DNA of 64,000 bases from Brachyhypopomus gauderio (GCF_052324685.1 NC_135223.1:20564822-20628821); one strand, 5' to 3'; shown: positions 25,057 through 63,714, counted from the stretch's first letter. The notes: generated by a model from the letters alone, not told the origin. Made by a program: numbers and translations.

Positions 25057-28000
25057 TCAGAGGTGCTCTGGGTGACTCTGCAGGCAGGAGATCATGTCCT
25101 GGACCGGCTTGCCTTCAAAGCAGATCTGATGGACTGCCACAAACAAGGGGAACCTAGGACACAAGATGGCGTATACAAGTCACTGTATTGTGATGACATG
25201 CGATATCCACCAAGAGCTCATAAACCAAGACACGTTAGTGAGTTAAAAGTGTTTGTGTTAAAGAACCAGAAGCCCAGACTGAAGTGACGCACTCACTTTT
25301 CCAGCAGGCCCTTCTGTTTGAGGATATGGTAAACTTCAGCAGAGGTCTGTGGACCCTGAAGCTTCTGACCATTCAGCATGTCTCTCTCGAGCTCCTCAAT
25401 GCTCTAAAGGACATACAAAGTCATAATATTATTAATTAATCCAAAGATCAGCACAAGTACCAAACAATCTCAGGGCCCAATGTCAAGAAACAATAGTTTA
25501 TTAATAAGCCTTCCAGAAATGCTCAAATACAGCGTCTGACCTTGCCTGTTTTGACGAAGGCCTCTGCCACGCGGCGGTTGCGACCACCGTAGCAGGTGGT
25601 GATGAGGTCTGCCACGCCACAGCTCTCCAGGAAGGTTGCGGAGGACACAGAGGTGTCTTTACTGAAGAGTTTAGCAAAGGCAATCATCTCCATCAGCCCC
25701 AGCCGGATCACCGCCGCCTTGGTATTGTCCCCACATTGCAGGCCATCACAGAAGCCAGCACCCACCGCCACAATGTTCTGGCAAACGGACGTTGAAGGGG
25801 TTTAAAAGAAAGGGTAAATCATAATAGAAGCTGCATAAATGCAGTCATACTTATGTTGTTAATCTGGCTCTGTACTCAGGAATTAAAAGAAAATAGGAGC
25901 AAGATACTAAAATACAACCTTTGTGCTTTAACATTAGACATAAAAACTGGAACATTAGAATGAGAATGGTTAGAACATTTGAATGGTTCAGCAGTATAAG
26001 CACCAATACACAGACACAGATACAGACACAAGCTGAGCAGATGCTCTGCTAGAGGCGAGTTTGATCAGAGCGGACGCTCTACCACACAACTGGTTCTTAC
26101 TTTCAGAGCTCCACACAGCTCCACCGTGTCAGCATCATCCACGACAGTAATCCGGAAGTTAGGGGTTTGCAGAAGCTCCTTAAAGAGCAGGCCATTCTCC
26201 AAGACCTTACTCCCTGCAGACCAGTGCAAATAACACCACCCAGCACAGATCAGTTACATTTCTTTAATTATACCTTCACACTACTACCTACTGCCATGCT
26301 TTCAAAATGGAAACTGGATGAGTTTTGCTTTTACCAATAGTGGTTTCACAGAACTTCTCAGCAGCCACCTCATTAGCAATGTTGGCCCCCATTAGGACAC
26401 TGACATCGATGCCCATCTTTTCTCTTATAATGTCAGAGATGAGTTTCAGTCCCTCAGGCCCCTCATCGATGCCCTGAAGAGGAACAACACATTGCTCTAG
26501 ATATTTGTCCCAGTAGAGAGTACAGTAAGAAACATCAACTGTTCAGAGAAACATTTGGAGGAGCTTTGAGCCTAATCACTAATCAACAAAATGTAAAATT
26601 AAAAATAAAAAAAAAGAAAGAAAAAAATGAAAAGAGAACTGGGAAAAATATTATCAGCAGCCAAAAATCAAAAGGGCAGAAATCATAAAGCCGTAGAAAG
26701 AATATTCAGTAGAAAAGGTCAAGATAACAGAATGTGATCTGTCCCCCAACAGAACAGCACAAGTGACATACAAATGCGAATAGGCACAACACGTAATACC
26801 ACAGACAGAAGCTGAGCGGTCACTAAGAAAACCCACAGAAAATGAGCAGCCTGCCAGGCAGCCAGAAGGCCTAGCTTGACTCAGGAGTCATGTAGACCTA
26901 CCCCAAAATTTACCCTCAACATGCATACAATGTAGACCTACTCCAAGTTAACCCTCAACATGCATAGTGTATACCTACTTCAAATTAACCCTCAACACCC
27001 TGATCCTCCCATGCCATTACTCGGCTTAGACGATGGGTGAAATGTCATAAGCATAGCATAGAGGGCAAAGCATAAACAATTCCATATCCTATTTCAATTC
27101 CATAATAAAACCGAATGAGTATGTTCAGAAGTTCCAATTTGTGCCATGGTTCTTACCATGGATGCATGCCCTCAACCTTTATGTTAAATTATTCATAATG
27201 TTTTCACATGAAGTGTCAGTAAAATTAAGAATGGGTTTCAGACCTGTGAATTCAATAAATATCAATTTATTATGGATGCTCTTTAGGCTTTAAGGAAACG
27301 TGCTGAAGCCTCAGCAGTCTTTTACAGTTCAGTGGAGAGACGGGCAGTCTGGCCACTCAACTGTGTAAATACGTAGGGCCAAAATGTCTAGAGTAGAGAA
27401 CGTCAGCAATCTTATAGAGTCTCCATTATACCAATTAGACTGCAGAGAAAACAGCTCAACATATAAAGTCGATTCTGAATATCTGTCTTCTACTGTAGAA
27501 GTCATAATGAAGTCCTTCAGTTCCGTTAAATCTGTCCTAACAATGAATAATGTGTGAAGTAAGACATGCTCTGTACCTTAATGAGTGTAATTCCTCGGGC
27601 GTTTTTAGATACACAGCCCGTCATCTCATCACACAGCTTTCGAATAAACTGGTGCGGGACCACAAAAACCAGCAAGTCTGCTCCATCTGCAGCGTCCTGC
27701 AACTGGGGCACTGCAACCTACAGGCAGAGTGTCATTTCGTAACGTTACCTGCTCTGTGTTACCTGCTCTGTCACACACACACAACACACCCACTACGAGG
27801 AGAGCACTGATAAGACTGTTAGCCACTCCTTACAACATGACACAGCAGCTCACTAATATTGCTATACCTTATTGAAACATATTGATCAGCATTTCTCACT
27901 TAAAAAGGGATTATTTGAATGGAAAACAAAATTAACAAGTTTTTTACGAAAAAAAAAAACATTTAAAAGTATATTAAAACCCCAACAAATTGATTTCTTA

Positions 28001-28404
28001 CCACATTTTCTGGAAGTTTGTAACCCGGGAGGTACTTGACGTTTTCGTGCTCCGTGTTGATGATCTCCGTCAGCTTCCTACCGTCCACCTTCTCCTCATA
28101 CACCCACATCTTCACGGTGGTGGCGAACCGCTGGAGCTTCTGCGCGTTGCTGCCGATGATCCGAGCGATCGCAGAACCCCTGAGCAGGAACGGAGCCATG
28201 CCATCCATTTGTTCATTATCAGATAAAAAAAACAACAACAATATACTAATCATCAATGCATGAAGGTGCATGAAGGTGCATGCTTCCCAACGCTAGCTAG
28301 AGTTCAGCTAGCTCTGGTTCTGGTTAAACTGTGCTACTCCACCAACAAAAAAGGACTTACCAGTTCCCTGACCCAATGATACACACTTTCAGCGGTGCAC
28401 TCAT
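25057..28404 (-). CDS. gpd1l: GPD1L, glycerol-3-phosphate dehydrogenase 1-like (NAD+), complete
   Basis: Eight minus-strand exons: 28361-28404 (ATG 28402-28404), 28002-28179, 27577-27717, 26335-26473, 26101-26213, 25541-25777, 25297-25403 and 25057-25153 (TGA 25057-25059). They total 1056 nt, giving 351 aa, the length of human GPD1L. The cytosolic enzyme interconverts dihydroxyacetone phosphate and glycerol 3-phosphate with NAD(H). The Rossmann motif is G11-S-G-N-W-G16. Substrate/catalytic residues are present: K121 (GITLIKG), K205 (CGALK-N) and R271 in CYGGRNRR. The wording [20 protein letters not shown] favours GPD1L over the paralogue GPD1. In humans it also affects the cardiac sodium channel SCN5A. 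The C-terminus reads CLQSHPEHL. It is adjacent to OSBPL10, as in human 3p22. Confidence 0.97.
26885..26998. repeat. Three imperfect tandem units in GPD1L intron 3
   Basis: Units of roughly 35-45 bp share the cores GTAGACCTAC(C/T)CC and TTAACCCTCAACATGCAT. The third copy is more diverged. The rest of the 1.1-kb intron holds no exon-like sequence. Confidence 0.75.
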
Positions 28405-29319
28405 AGCAAATGCTAAGGGTAAAAATATGGAAATAGTCTAAAGCACCTAAAGCAACAAGCCGCTTAGAGTTTGACGATGAGGTAGTGGGAGTGTGTTTGG
28501 CCAGCTTTAGTTGCGTCATTAAACGGCCGAAGAATAGGACTATGGGAATTGTAGTTTTTTTTCATTATTTGCGTCAGTATGTTTTAATTTGTCTATATGT
28601 TGATTTGTTTTTTTTAACTGTAATATCTCATTCATCTTTTTCATACACGTAAAAGGAAATAAAACAAAGTAGTTAGTATACATGGCTTCCTCATTATACG
28701 GTAAGTGTTTAATCGTAAGCCTTTTTCATGACTCCAGCATAACTATTCTAGATACGAGGAATGATAAAATAGCATTTATGATTTTTAATGTACAAATAAG
28801 ACATATGTAAAGAAAAAAAAAAGGCCTTTAGCTATTCCCAGATGATTTGCATAAGATGCACAGGGTACTGTTGTGCAACAGCATAACCATTAGTATTTTA
28901 CTCTTTTTATTATTTCTTTATACTCTGTCTTGTTATTACATTAAATATTATTCCGCAATACCTATTATCCACATCTATTGTGAGTGTTTTAAAAATTCTG
29001 CCAGTTGTGTTTCCGCAGCTAGCATTTTATTTTGAACATAGTCTCAATAAAGACATCATATATGTTATAAAGACCTCTATATGTTACGTTTTAAAGTGTT
29101 TTACTGTTCCAGAGGAAAAGCTATAGAAATACTGCTATGATGGAGAACAACCGTCTTAATATCGTGGTGCTGCCATCTAGAGTGTGGAGTTAGCATAAAA
29201 GACATATATTGCAGCAAGAAAGTTATCTTGGGTGATTGTATATATTCATACACACTTCTATAGCATAAAGACAAGCAAACTCTACACAATGTATTCGGAG
29301 CTTGGAAGAGGGCCAAGCA
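28405..29319. other. GPD1L upstream region and intergenic DNA
   Basis: Immediate 5' flank of GPD1L with no marked CpG island. It is AT-rich, with several T and A runs. No exon, RNA gene or repeat was identified confidently. Confidence 0.4.
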
Positions 29320-30170
29320 TTAGATGGGTATGAGAGCCACTATTCAGAATAAAACGTCCAAGATTCAGGCCCCAAGTGATGAATGCTTAGTGACTACCTC
29401 AGACAACAGAGAGTTGAGGTGGACCGGAAGGGGGAGGAACAGGATCCACTGTGAGGATGAGCTCCAATATAGTATGTGTCATGGGTAAATAGTGGAGGTG
29501 GCTGACATGGAGAAATTCTACCAATGGCTGGAAAAGGCTAGATTAAAAACAGCACAGATACACTAATCATGGCAAAACAGGAACAAGCTTTGAATACACA
29601 ATCAATAGAAGCTGGGACCGAACACACCAGGCAGAACCCCAGATGTTGGGTGTGTAATGATGCCGCCAAGACAATCCAGCACATGACAGTATGGTGCAAA
29701 ATGCCAGCAGGTACAGGATGTATGAAACACCCTAACCAAGTGGCTACCTGAGTATATAGACACGTCTGTGCCAAATACAGGCTAGACGTTCCAAAACGGT
29801 GTAGAATGATTAAGCTACAATGTGGGACTTCCAGATACAGACTAACAAAATGGTAATGGCTAACCAACCAGACATAATAGTGATAGACAAACAGCAGAAC
29901 AGGGCAGTAGTGATAGATGTAGCTATACCACGTAACAGCAAGATCTGGAACAAGCAATGCAAAAAGTCTGAGAAACACAAAGGCCTGAGAGAACTGGAGA
30001 AGATGTGGCAGGTGATGGCAACGGTGGTTCCCATGGTCACCGAAGCACTAGAGGCTGTGACCCCCAAGCTGGGTGATTGGTTCCTGCAGATCCCAGGAAC
30101 AGTACCTGAGATCTCCATCCAGAAGAGTGCAGTCCTGGGAACAGCTAACACTACCCAGCGTGTCTAGATA
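29320..30170 (+). mobile_element. Decayed non-LTR retrotransposon, C-terminal ORF remnant
   Basis: A broken frame carries a Cys/His knuckle-like segment (NPRCWVCNDAAKTIQHMTVWCK, 29635-29700) and, further on, the endonuclease-like tail with NQPDIIVIDKQQNRAVVIDV (29858-29917), then AVTPKLGDW and QKSAVLGTA (30055-30147). I recognise this wording from LINE ORFs that are abundant in teleosts. Stops and frameshifts separate the parts and the reverse transcriptase core is absent, so the copy is 5'-truncated and dead. The family name is uncertain. Confidence 0.75.
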
Positions 30171-30940
30171 TGTATAACACCCATCAAAAACGTCATATCC
30201 CTTCATAGGCTCTGCACAAATGCTATTTATTAAAGCCAACCCACTTTAAATAAGTTCAAACGAAAATGTGTTCAAAATTATCTTCCATACCATTGCATGA
30301 CTTGCACAATTCAGAAAAGTATTTTTTAAAGATTCTCCCTGGTATACTACAGTAACAAAGAAAACGTAGCCTACTTTTGACATATTTGTTACTCTAATGA
30401 TCAATCAAACAAACAAACAATGTTTACCTTCCCTGTTCTGGAAAGTAACTAAAAATCCCCCACTTAATTTGCAGAGTTAGAGCCCCCTTTGGATGTCTGG
30501 GAAATCGCAGTATGTTATTTTTTAGACTATCTGGCAACACAGCCTACAGCGTTCAGGTCCAAAAATGTAAGTCTTCAAATCCAAGTGGAACACATTATCC
30601 AGCTGGAACGTTGCACTATTTTCTTGTAAAACTTTGCCAGATTTATCCAGAAGGCATGGCCAGCATCAAAATGACAACGCATGGCTTCGCTGCATAAATG
30701 GATGTGAGGCGCAGGGGTATTCCTGCTGGAGGAGGAGGAGGGAGTGACCACACACTACAGTGATTCCAGCAGAATTACGGTGTGACCCAGTGACGGTCCA
30801 ACGCAGCAAGCAAAACACTTCTCTCCACACGATGCATGTCTTTAACAATAGCATTTTCTTTTAACATTTCTATGTTTCTCTTTTTAAATTCGCAGTGTGC
30901 ATATTCAGACGTTTACTCGTATAATCCCGGTGTTAAAATA
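30171..30940. other. 5' flank of OSBPL10
   Basis: No recognisable gene. CpG content rises just before and within the first coding exon (about 30950-31120), consistent with a promoter close by. A short open frame at 30512-30697 has no recognised similarity. Confidence 0.35.
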
Positions 30941-56327
<25,387 letters not shown>

Positions 56328-57747
56328 AGAAAGGGAGCTGTGAGAGAGCTGTCTGCCACGCAGCCCTGTCCACAGCTAACCTGGGCCACACAGCACATCC
56401 TAGCCAACGGGAGAAGAGTCAGACTGAACAGGAGCAGGAAAAAAAAGGCTAACCATGTCTTGGACATCCAACAGAGCAAAATGTGTCAAAAACAAACCCA
56501 AATATCCAAGCAGAGTGGCAAACCCAGCAGCTACCTGAAGACCTGCCGTCTTGGGGCAGGCACGCTCAAGGATCTCCTCCCTGTCCTGGTAGTGGGAGAC
56601 CACAGCGGAGGCCACACATTATACTGGGAAACTACTTTGCATTCCAGGTCGTCATATAAACTGATATTTGTCGTCCTCTCCGGTTTCCTGATAGATCAGG
56701 GTGTTTTTCCCCCTTAAGGGTTATAGCATGATGGACTTTCAATCAAATAAACACTCAAATGTACTCACGTCACACTCGGAAGCCTAATCAGCCACTTCAA
56801 CCTGAGACAGGTTGAAAGGGGATGTTTGCTAAGTGTCACAGGTATATACTACTGCTTTTGGGAAAGAGAAAGTGGGCTCGTTAGAAGGCGTAGAGCACAC
56901 TACTGTCTGGCACTGCTGTGTCTTACAGTGTGTGCTTAAGTTTTTATTATTATTATTATTAATATTATACAGCCAGATAAGCTTGTAGCTCAAAGTAACT
57001 GCACATAAAATTCTGCCATTCCTTGACTCACTAAACAATAACATTTGATTCCTTAGTTAGACAAAGCCTGAAAACTATTAATATATAACAATTATATTTA
57101 TATTCACTTACAAATCATAATCCGAGGTTTGTTCTCTTGGCAGCTACACATTCTTTGTGGTGTATTGTTTGGTAAACTGCTAGACACCCCTCCAAAATCT
57201 GCTGACCTGCAGCACGTCTGGCGGTGTTTGGGTTTACCCGACTAGACGCTGCTCACATTACAGACATGATCTATGAACCTTAGAGACTGAACCTAAGTGT
57301 CTCAGTTAAGGGCAGAATGCAGCTCCCAGTCCCTAAAGGCCTGTTCAGGCCCGTTGGCAGCTAGGTTGTGGGCCTGAGGGAGCAGACAAACACTACTGTA
57401 GAGGTCTAGGTCCAGGTGTCTGAAGCCTTCTGCATGGTAGATGTTGGTGTAAAGATGGCATGTACGCTGTCATGATGTTTTCACAGAGCTTAGACCAAAC
57501 ACTCTGGCCACCAATGAGGAAACTATGCAAAACAGTAACTTCACTGTATGAAAGCAAGAAGATATTCCATGGTACAATGTTTGATGGATAAGATATAGAA
57601 AACAGAAAAATACTGTATATTTTTTAGACACAAAATATTAAGATATAAAGAATGTTACCACTAATCACCTGAAAATAGAAGTCAACTTTGCGTGTGAATG
57701 TGGGATCGCCCTGGACTAGCGGTTTACTGTTTATTTCCAACAATAAA
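56328..57747 (+). other. OSBPL10 3' UTR
   Basis: Non-coding sequence after the TGA at 56325. AATAAA at 57742-57747 is a plausible poly(A) signal. ATT-triplet and AT-rich stretches occur at about 56940 and 57070. The following 57748-58400 has no recognisable feature and separates the two convergent transcripts. Confidence 0.5.
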
Positions 57748-58408
57748 ATGTTTGTGCTGTTTTTACAAATTTGTTAAATCTCATCCAGGACCAAGTTGGT
57801 ATTTGAGTTGATGTTTCTTTAGTATTTGCAAATTATGATGATAAAATGTTGATTCAAGTAAAAACAAAGGGGGAATCATGAGCCTTTTAAAAATAATATC
57901 AAATGCACTGAGGCAGGGGTAAATGAGAGTGTTATAATTGTAAAGTGATCACAAATGTGGTGACAGCTTGATCCTAAATCTAGATCTGAATTGGTGCTGC
58001 CATCTCCTGGAAACTTGGTTACTTACACTGCTGTAATCATTTATGAAAGAAAAACATTCATGTGTACAGTATTTACTCTAAAGTGTTCTGCAATAAGACA
58101 GGAACAAACTTAACGTATGTACAGCAAGCACGTGGCTCCATAAACATATCTAATTCAACCTGTGAAACTGCACTTTGCAGCTTGTGCACTGCCTGCACTC
58201 TTGTTCTAAAACTAGCAACAATGGAGCAATATGGACAGAGAAATAACCTCTATAGAAATAAAGGAAAAAAGCTGTCATTATTTTTGGAAATATCCATGTC
58301 CTTTCAGTGGCCAAATAGTGAGACTGAATCAGGGGTAAACATGAGAAGTAAGCAAACAAAAAAGCAAACATGACCCTTAGTTATAAGGCAGAACTTTTCA
58401 TCTTCTCC

Positions 58409-60053
58409 TTTAATCACAAAGCCATCGCTCATTCTGACAACAGCATCCTTTTGTACTTTCTTTTTAATCTTTTTTTTTTTTTTTTTACAATTAATGGAAG
58501 AAATCCTAACTTAAACATCAGATGCAGTTTTTGCATTTCATGAGATGCTATCCTCTTAATGTCCATCTTGTTCTCATAAATAAATACCTTTAAAGTCTAT
58601 TAAGTATGAAATAGATATGATGTTACACAAATGGCTGTTAGGATGTCAGCATTGTCCTCAAAAAAAAAAAAAAAAAAAAAGACGACTAAAACCTTCCTCT
58701 CATCTCCCACGGAAGCAGAAACAATGCACCAAGACAAGGGGGGAAAAGGAGGACAAACATGGATGATGAGGAATGAGAGCGGAGTGGTGGACCGTCTCCA
58801 TCCCGTCCACCAGCAGTGAGAGACACTCCAGGCAGCAGAGATGCAGTGTGTCGTCCCACACAGAACAACAGAAACCAGGACACCAAGAACACACACTTCT
58901 CAGCCGCATGCTACTCAGTAGTGGAACCACTTTATAGAGAACTAAGCCAAAGTGCATTCACGCTGGTAATGCAGCATTTAATCGAACCCTACGACTAACA
59001 CGAGTCTCGCCCTCTCCAGCGAGACGGTCTTTACAAAACAAGGGGGTCGGGGGCGGAGTCCTACAAAGCCCAACACTGCAGACACGCACAGGGGGACAAT
59101 GTCCTTTAGCCAACGGTCTATCTACAGCGTTCAGCTCCACGGGCTGGACTCCACTGCTGGAGCCGAGCGGGAGAGCCGGCGGACAAGAGACAGAAGCCAA
59201 AGAGCTGGAGGAGGACAGGGGGGAGCAGGTACTTCAATATCTCAGTTTTAGAATTATTGCATAAACTTTCAATTTCTTTCTAACCAATTATAAAAATGAC
59301 TAAAGAAAATTCTATATATTTAAAATCACCACAATAATTAAACACATCAGTAATATTTCAGTCCTTTGCAATGCCTGCTGTGCTGAGATATTTAAACATT
59401 CGATTAACAATAAGCCGACTGCGCTGAAACAGGCAGGAGGCTTTTGTCAGGTAAAACCAAGAGTGCACGAGAAGCTGCTCCTCTACTGCAGACTAATCCA
59501 TAGCCCTCATCATCTAGAGCTTTGATTATTATTATTATTATTCCATCACAAAACAAATCGACACAGGTGCCCAAAAACAAAAAAGAAAACAAAACAACAT
59601 GGGGTCTTTGGTGCTATTGCTCCAAGGTTCGTTCATTTTGATCTCGTTTCATGTTACCGTTGTGGTGGATTAAATTATACCGCAAAAAATCTCGGGTGCC
59701 ATCTTGACAGACACGACAGCTCACTTCCCTCACCAGCACATTCAAGTGGGAAAAAATACAATCAAACTAAAAACACCAATGAAGGAAGGAAAAAAGAAAA
59801 AAAAAAAAAGAACGAATCAATAAAAGAAACATTTCGGCAGCCATCTTCGTTCAGGCTTCTTCCTCAACCCCTTCCGTCAGATCACACAGCCTCGGGGTCG
59901 TCATGACAATCACAGCATCAAAGCCTCCAACCAAGTTCCCTCAGGTGGTCGGACGTCGGACGACCGGTTTGTTCTTCTTGATTTGTGAATTACTTGTTGC
60001 GTTGGTCATTGTCTTTTTTTTTTGCCTCGTTTGCCTTGTTTCCCATTCAATAA
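58409..60053 (-). other. STT3B 3' UTR
   Basis: Non-coding sequence downstream of the STT3B stop on the minus strand. Candidate poly(A) signals (minus-strand ATTAAA) lie at 58463-58468 and 58409-58414. A plus-strand A20 run occurs at about 58661-58680 and an A-rich run at about 59790-59808. No additional exon was seen. Confidence 0.45.
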
Positions 60054-63000
60054 CTAAACAGATTTCCTATTCAGTTTCTTGCCTTTTTTCAGGACCAGTT
60101 TGTTTTTTACGTATCCCCTCTTCCTCTTGGCCGTCTACAAACGAAGAGAAAATCAAACACAGTTAAAACCAGCCGCTGCGAAATACAACAGACGCCCGCC
60201 ACGCGTGACGAGTTTGGACTAAAGCCTGAACGCCGCGTGGTGCGGTGCCGGGCCGGGCCGGCGCCTCCCGGGGTCCTGCACCTTTTTGGAGGTGTACTTC
60301 TGCTTGGCCACCACGCTGCGGAGCTTGTGCTCCAAGATCTGCCGGTTCTCCTGCTTCTTCACTCTGTAGATGCGCACCAGCCAGTGCTCGGAGGTGAACG
60401 CCTCCTCCAGGTGCTTCAGACGGATGTCCTTGTTGCCGATCTCCGCGTTCCGCGTGCGGTCGAAGCCCGGCGGCGTGCGGAAGTCCAGCTGTGGAGGAAG
60501 CATGGCGTGTCAGGAGAGCACCTGGCACGGTTCAGGTGATGCACGCAGCAGACTGAAGGTCACATCCATATAGGGTTTCAAAGGGGGAAGATAATGACGC
60601 ACCTGCATCTCCCCAAAGCGGTAGTAGGACATCTTGTACATGAGGCAGTTGAGCAGGGTAGGAGAGCCCGCCTTGTCCACCCTGAACTCCCCCTGCGGAG
60701 TGAAGTAGTCGCTCTCCTGCAGAGAAGAAACAGGTGCAAACCACCATGACGCCATCAGGTGGAAGTCACTCAGTCTTCACATTAGGAGTCTTTTAGCATC
60801 ACTCTGGGTGAGCCACACATTGCTGCTATTAATGCAATATGGTGCATAATGGAGCGGAGGGCGGAGCCAATCAGAGTTGAACGTATAGAGGAACATGATT
60901 GGTGGATGAGAGACGTGAGGCCGACGTGACCTACCCGGATGTCTTTAGGGTGCTCCCCCTCCGCTATGCGCACCATCCACAGGAACTTGTTGATGTCGTC
61001 TCCAGAGTAGCCAATCACGCCCCCGAAAATGATGAGAACATAATCTACATCCAGGGATTTCATGATCTCATACGCTGCAGTCTCATTGGAGGACATGGCC
61101 TTGCCCACCTGCAGAGTAAAGGGAGCGTCAGAGCTAGTAGTACAGTCCAAAAGATGACACTCGTGAGTAAAACTGTGCATGTAGACGCTGCATTTGTATT
61201 TCACTGGATTCTGATATTTTCATTAATTCCAACAGAACTGATCCATTTCTAAACTTTGAAGCATACAAAGGCTTCACATATAATTTCTGCAAGCAGTTGC
61301 TGTTCTAGGATCAGTTTTCACATTGGGGTAAAGGATGTATTATCTCACCAGTGCTATGTGGCTGTTGTTCCAGGTGTTGTTGTCCACCAGCGTGGTGCGG
61401 TTGGCCATGCCTGCTATCTGGTAGCCGTAGTCCCACCACGACATCACCCGCGCGTGCTCATCTGTGTTCTGACGCAGCCAGTAATACGCCTCACGGAAAT
61501 CATCCAGAATATTCCTTGACCTGGTTGAAATTGATCACATTTCAGGTGAGGGGGTAGACCGGGTGGGCGTGGACAGGTGAGGGGGGTAGACCGGGTGGGC
61601 GTGGACAGGTGAGGGGGGTAGACCGGGTGGGCGTGGACAGGTGAGGGGGGTAGACCGGGTGGGCGTGGACAGGTGAGGGGGTAGACCGGGTGGGCGTGGA
61701 CAGGTGAGGGGGGTAGACCGGGTGGGCGTGGACAGGTGAGGGGGGTAGACCGGGTGGGCGTGGACAGGTGAGGGGGTAGGCCGGGTGGGCGTGGGCAGAT
61801 GAGGGGGTAGGCCGGGTGGGCGTGGGCAGGTGAGGGGGTAGGCCGGGTGGGCGTTGGGCAGGTGAGGGGGGTAGACCGGGTGGGCGTGGACAGGTGAGGG
61901 GGTAGGCCGGGTGGGCGTGGGCAGATGAGGGGGTAGGCCGGGTGGGCGTGGGCAGGTGAGGGGGTAGGCCGGGTGGGCGTTGGGCAGGTGAGGGGGGTAG
62001 ACCGGGTGGGCGTGGACAGGTGAGGGGGGTAGGCCGGGTGGGCGTGGGCAGGTGAGGGGATAGACCTGGTGAGCGTGGACAGATGAGGCTGTGTGTGTGT
62101 GTGTGTGTGCTCTTACCCGTCATGGTTGTAGGAGGCCAGCACCACGCTGGGGCTGGAGTAGGCGTTGCTGGTCACCCAGGTGCAGTGCACAGCAAACATC
62201 ATGAGCAACATTAGCATCAGCATGGTGACAATGCTCTTGATGTTGGGCCCCAAACCCTCCTCTGGCTTGTCCTGCTCGGACACGTGCTTGCGCACTTTCC
62301 CTGCCTACACACACACACACACACACACACCCAGGAAGAGTTGGCTGTGTAACAAACTGCAACAACAGGCTGTGCACTGCAGGGTTCCAGGAGTCTTGTC
62401 TAGTCTACCTTGTCATAGAGGTTCCCCGAGTTCCTCTTATCGTCCTCGTCGCCGCTGTCCTCGGCCGGCGGGCTCTCCCTCTTGGTGTCGTCGCCCAGGT
62501 AGTGCTCAAACACGCTGGAGAAGGCGATGGCCGACAGCATGCACACCACTGGGGTCAACGTCAGCATAAGGCGAACCATCACGCCCGCAAAGTACACCGC
62601 GCTGATGGCGTAGAGCGCCACTAGAGGGCAGCAGAGAACAGAGCGGGTTATACCTGGGCTCCCCATAGCAAGAAAAGCAAGAAAATTGTTTATCCCACTG
62701 GCAAAAACATGTCTAGGTGTTGCAATCAACAGCATTCTGAAAATGGACATTTTGCATTATGTATATTTATGTGCAATGTAGACAAAAGTTATATAGAATC
62801 ACATGGGAAGTGAATAAAACCGCTAATATAAATGTCTTCTTTAGCCTGCATTAGACCAGCGTTTAAGACACACATCACACGGTGTACTGGGGTCTATACG
62901 CAGGCCAGTCCATCACTGCTTTTACAGTATTCTGCCCTGAGCTCCATCTGCTGATGCAACGGCCTGCAAACGGTGGTCTGAATAGAAAACAGCCTAGATC

Positions 63001-63388
63001 AATATTATTAGAGTAAAACGCCCGCACTCCCAAGCGACCTCCAGGGTCCCCAGACGGAAACTGGCACAGCAGCGAACGTGTCCGCCGAGGAGAACCGCAG
63101 GAGATTCGCCATGGACACCGTCAAGATGACGTGTTGGTGCAGAGGGGCGGTGCGGACAGGGGCGGGTGGACGGGGGCGGAGCGGACGGGGGCGGTGCGGT
63201 CGTGCTGCGGTCAGGGCCGCGTCGAGATCTCACCGAAGACGCGCTCGTCATTGATGTTCTTGATGCAGAACCAGAGGCCGGCGGGGAAGGTGCACACCAA
63301 GATGTGCAGGTCGAAGAAGAAGGAGACCCAGGTGGTGGGCTGGTGCTCCGACACCGAGGCGATGATGGGGATGTGGATCTTAGCATAG
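60054..63388 (-). CDS. stt3b: STT3B, catalytic subunit of oligosaccharyltransferase, C-terminal part (5' exons outside window)
   Basis: Eight minus-strand exons in frame: 63234-63388, 62409-62620, 62117-62304, 61349-61520, 60935-61108, 60603-60716, 60282-60488 and 60054-60134 (TAG 60054-60056), giving 433 complete residues. The ER-membrane enzyme transfers the Glc3Man9GlcNAc2 glycan to Asn in N-X-S/T sequons. Visible are [20 protein letters not shown] (the SVSEHQ loop) and transmembrane helices ([38 protein letters not shown]). An acidic linker between them ([20 protein letters not shown]) is typical of STT3B and not STT3A. The active-site motif [20 protein letters not shown] and [14 protein letters not shown] follow. 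The protein ends with a Lys-rich ER tail ([17 protein letters not shown]). It is next to OSBPL10 as in human 3p23. Confidence 0.96.
61543..62088 (-). repeat. 31-bp minisatellite filling an STT3B intron
   Basis: About 17-18 units of GGTGAGGGGGTAGACCG plus GGTGGGCGTGGACA (plus strand) fill all but about 50 bp of the 596-bp intron 61521-62116. Variants (GGCC for GACC, GGGCAGATGA, GTTGGGCAGG) recur as a four-unit block seen twice. On the transcribed strand the unit is pyrimidine-rich. Confidence 0.97.
62305..62331. repeat. (CA)n in a short STT3B intron
   Basis: About 13 CA units directly beside the acceptor of exon 62117-62304, in a 104-bp intron. A related GT run lies at 62092-62110. Confidence 0.92.
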
Positions 63389-63714
63389 CTGGAGTTGGGA
63401 AGGTCAGAAAGACAGGGTGCATTTGTTACGCTTCATTCTCAGTCCAGCTCCTATTATAAAAGCTTTTTTACCCATTATATTGTTGCTAATCCTCCTTATT
63501 TAGGTACAGATAAACCACTCCAGCAGAAAGATCTGGGAGGTCCTTGAGCAGGGCTAGCAGTGTAGCACCCTCTGCTCCTTCTACTGCCTCTCATTAACTC
63601 TTCCTTCAGCAGACAAACCAGACACAAAACGCAAGGGGGCTCCATGAAGGAGAAGTCTTTCATAACGCAAGTGAGTGTTTCAAACTCAAACCAGTCTGTG
63701 TGCCCCGTCTAGCA

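Noticed and set aside
61542-62123. 193-codon minus-strand proline-rich open frame
   Set aside because: It is the translation of the 31-bp minisatellite inside an STT3B intron; 31 bp is not a multiple of 3, no start context or homology is seen, and flanking exons splice over it.
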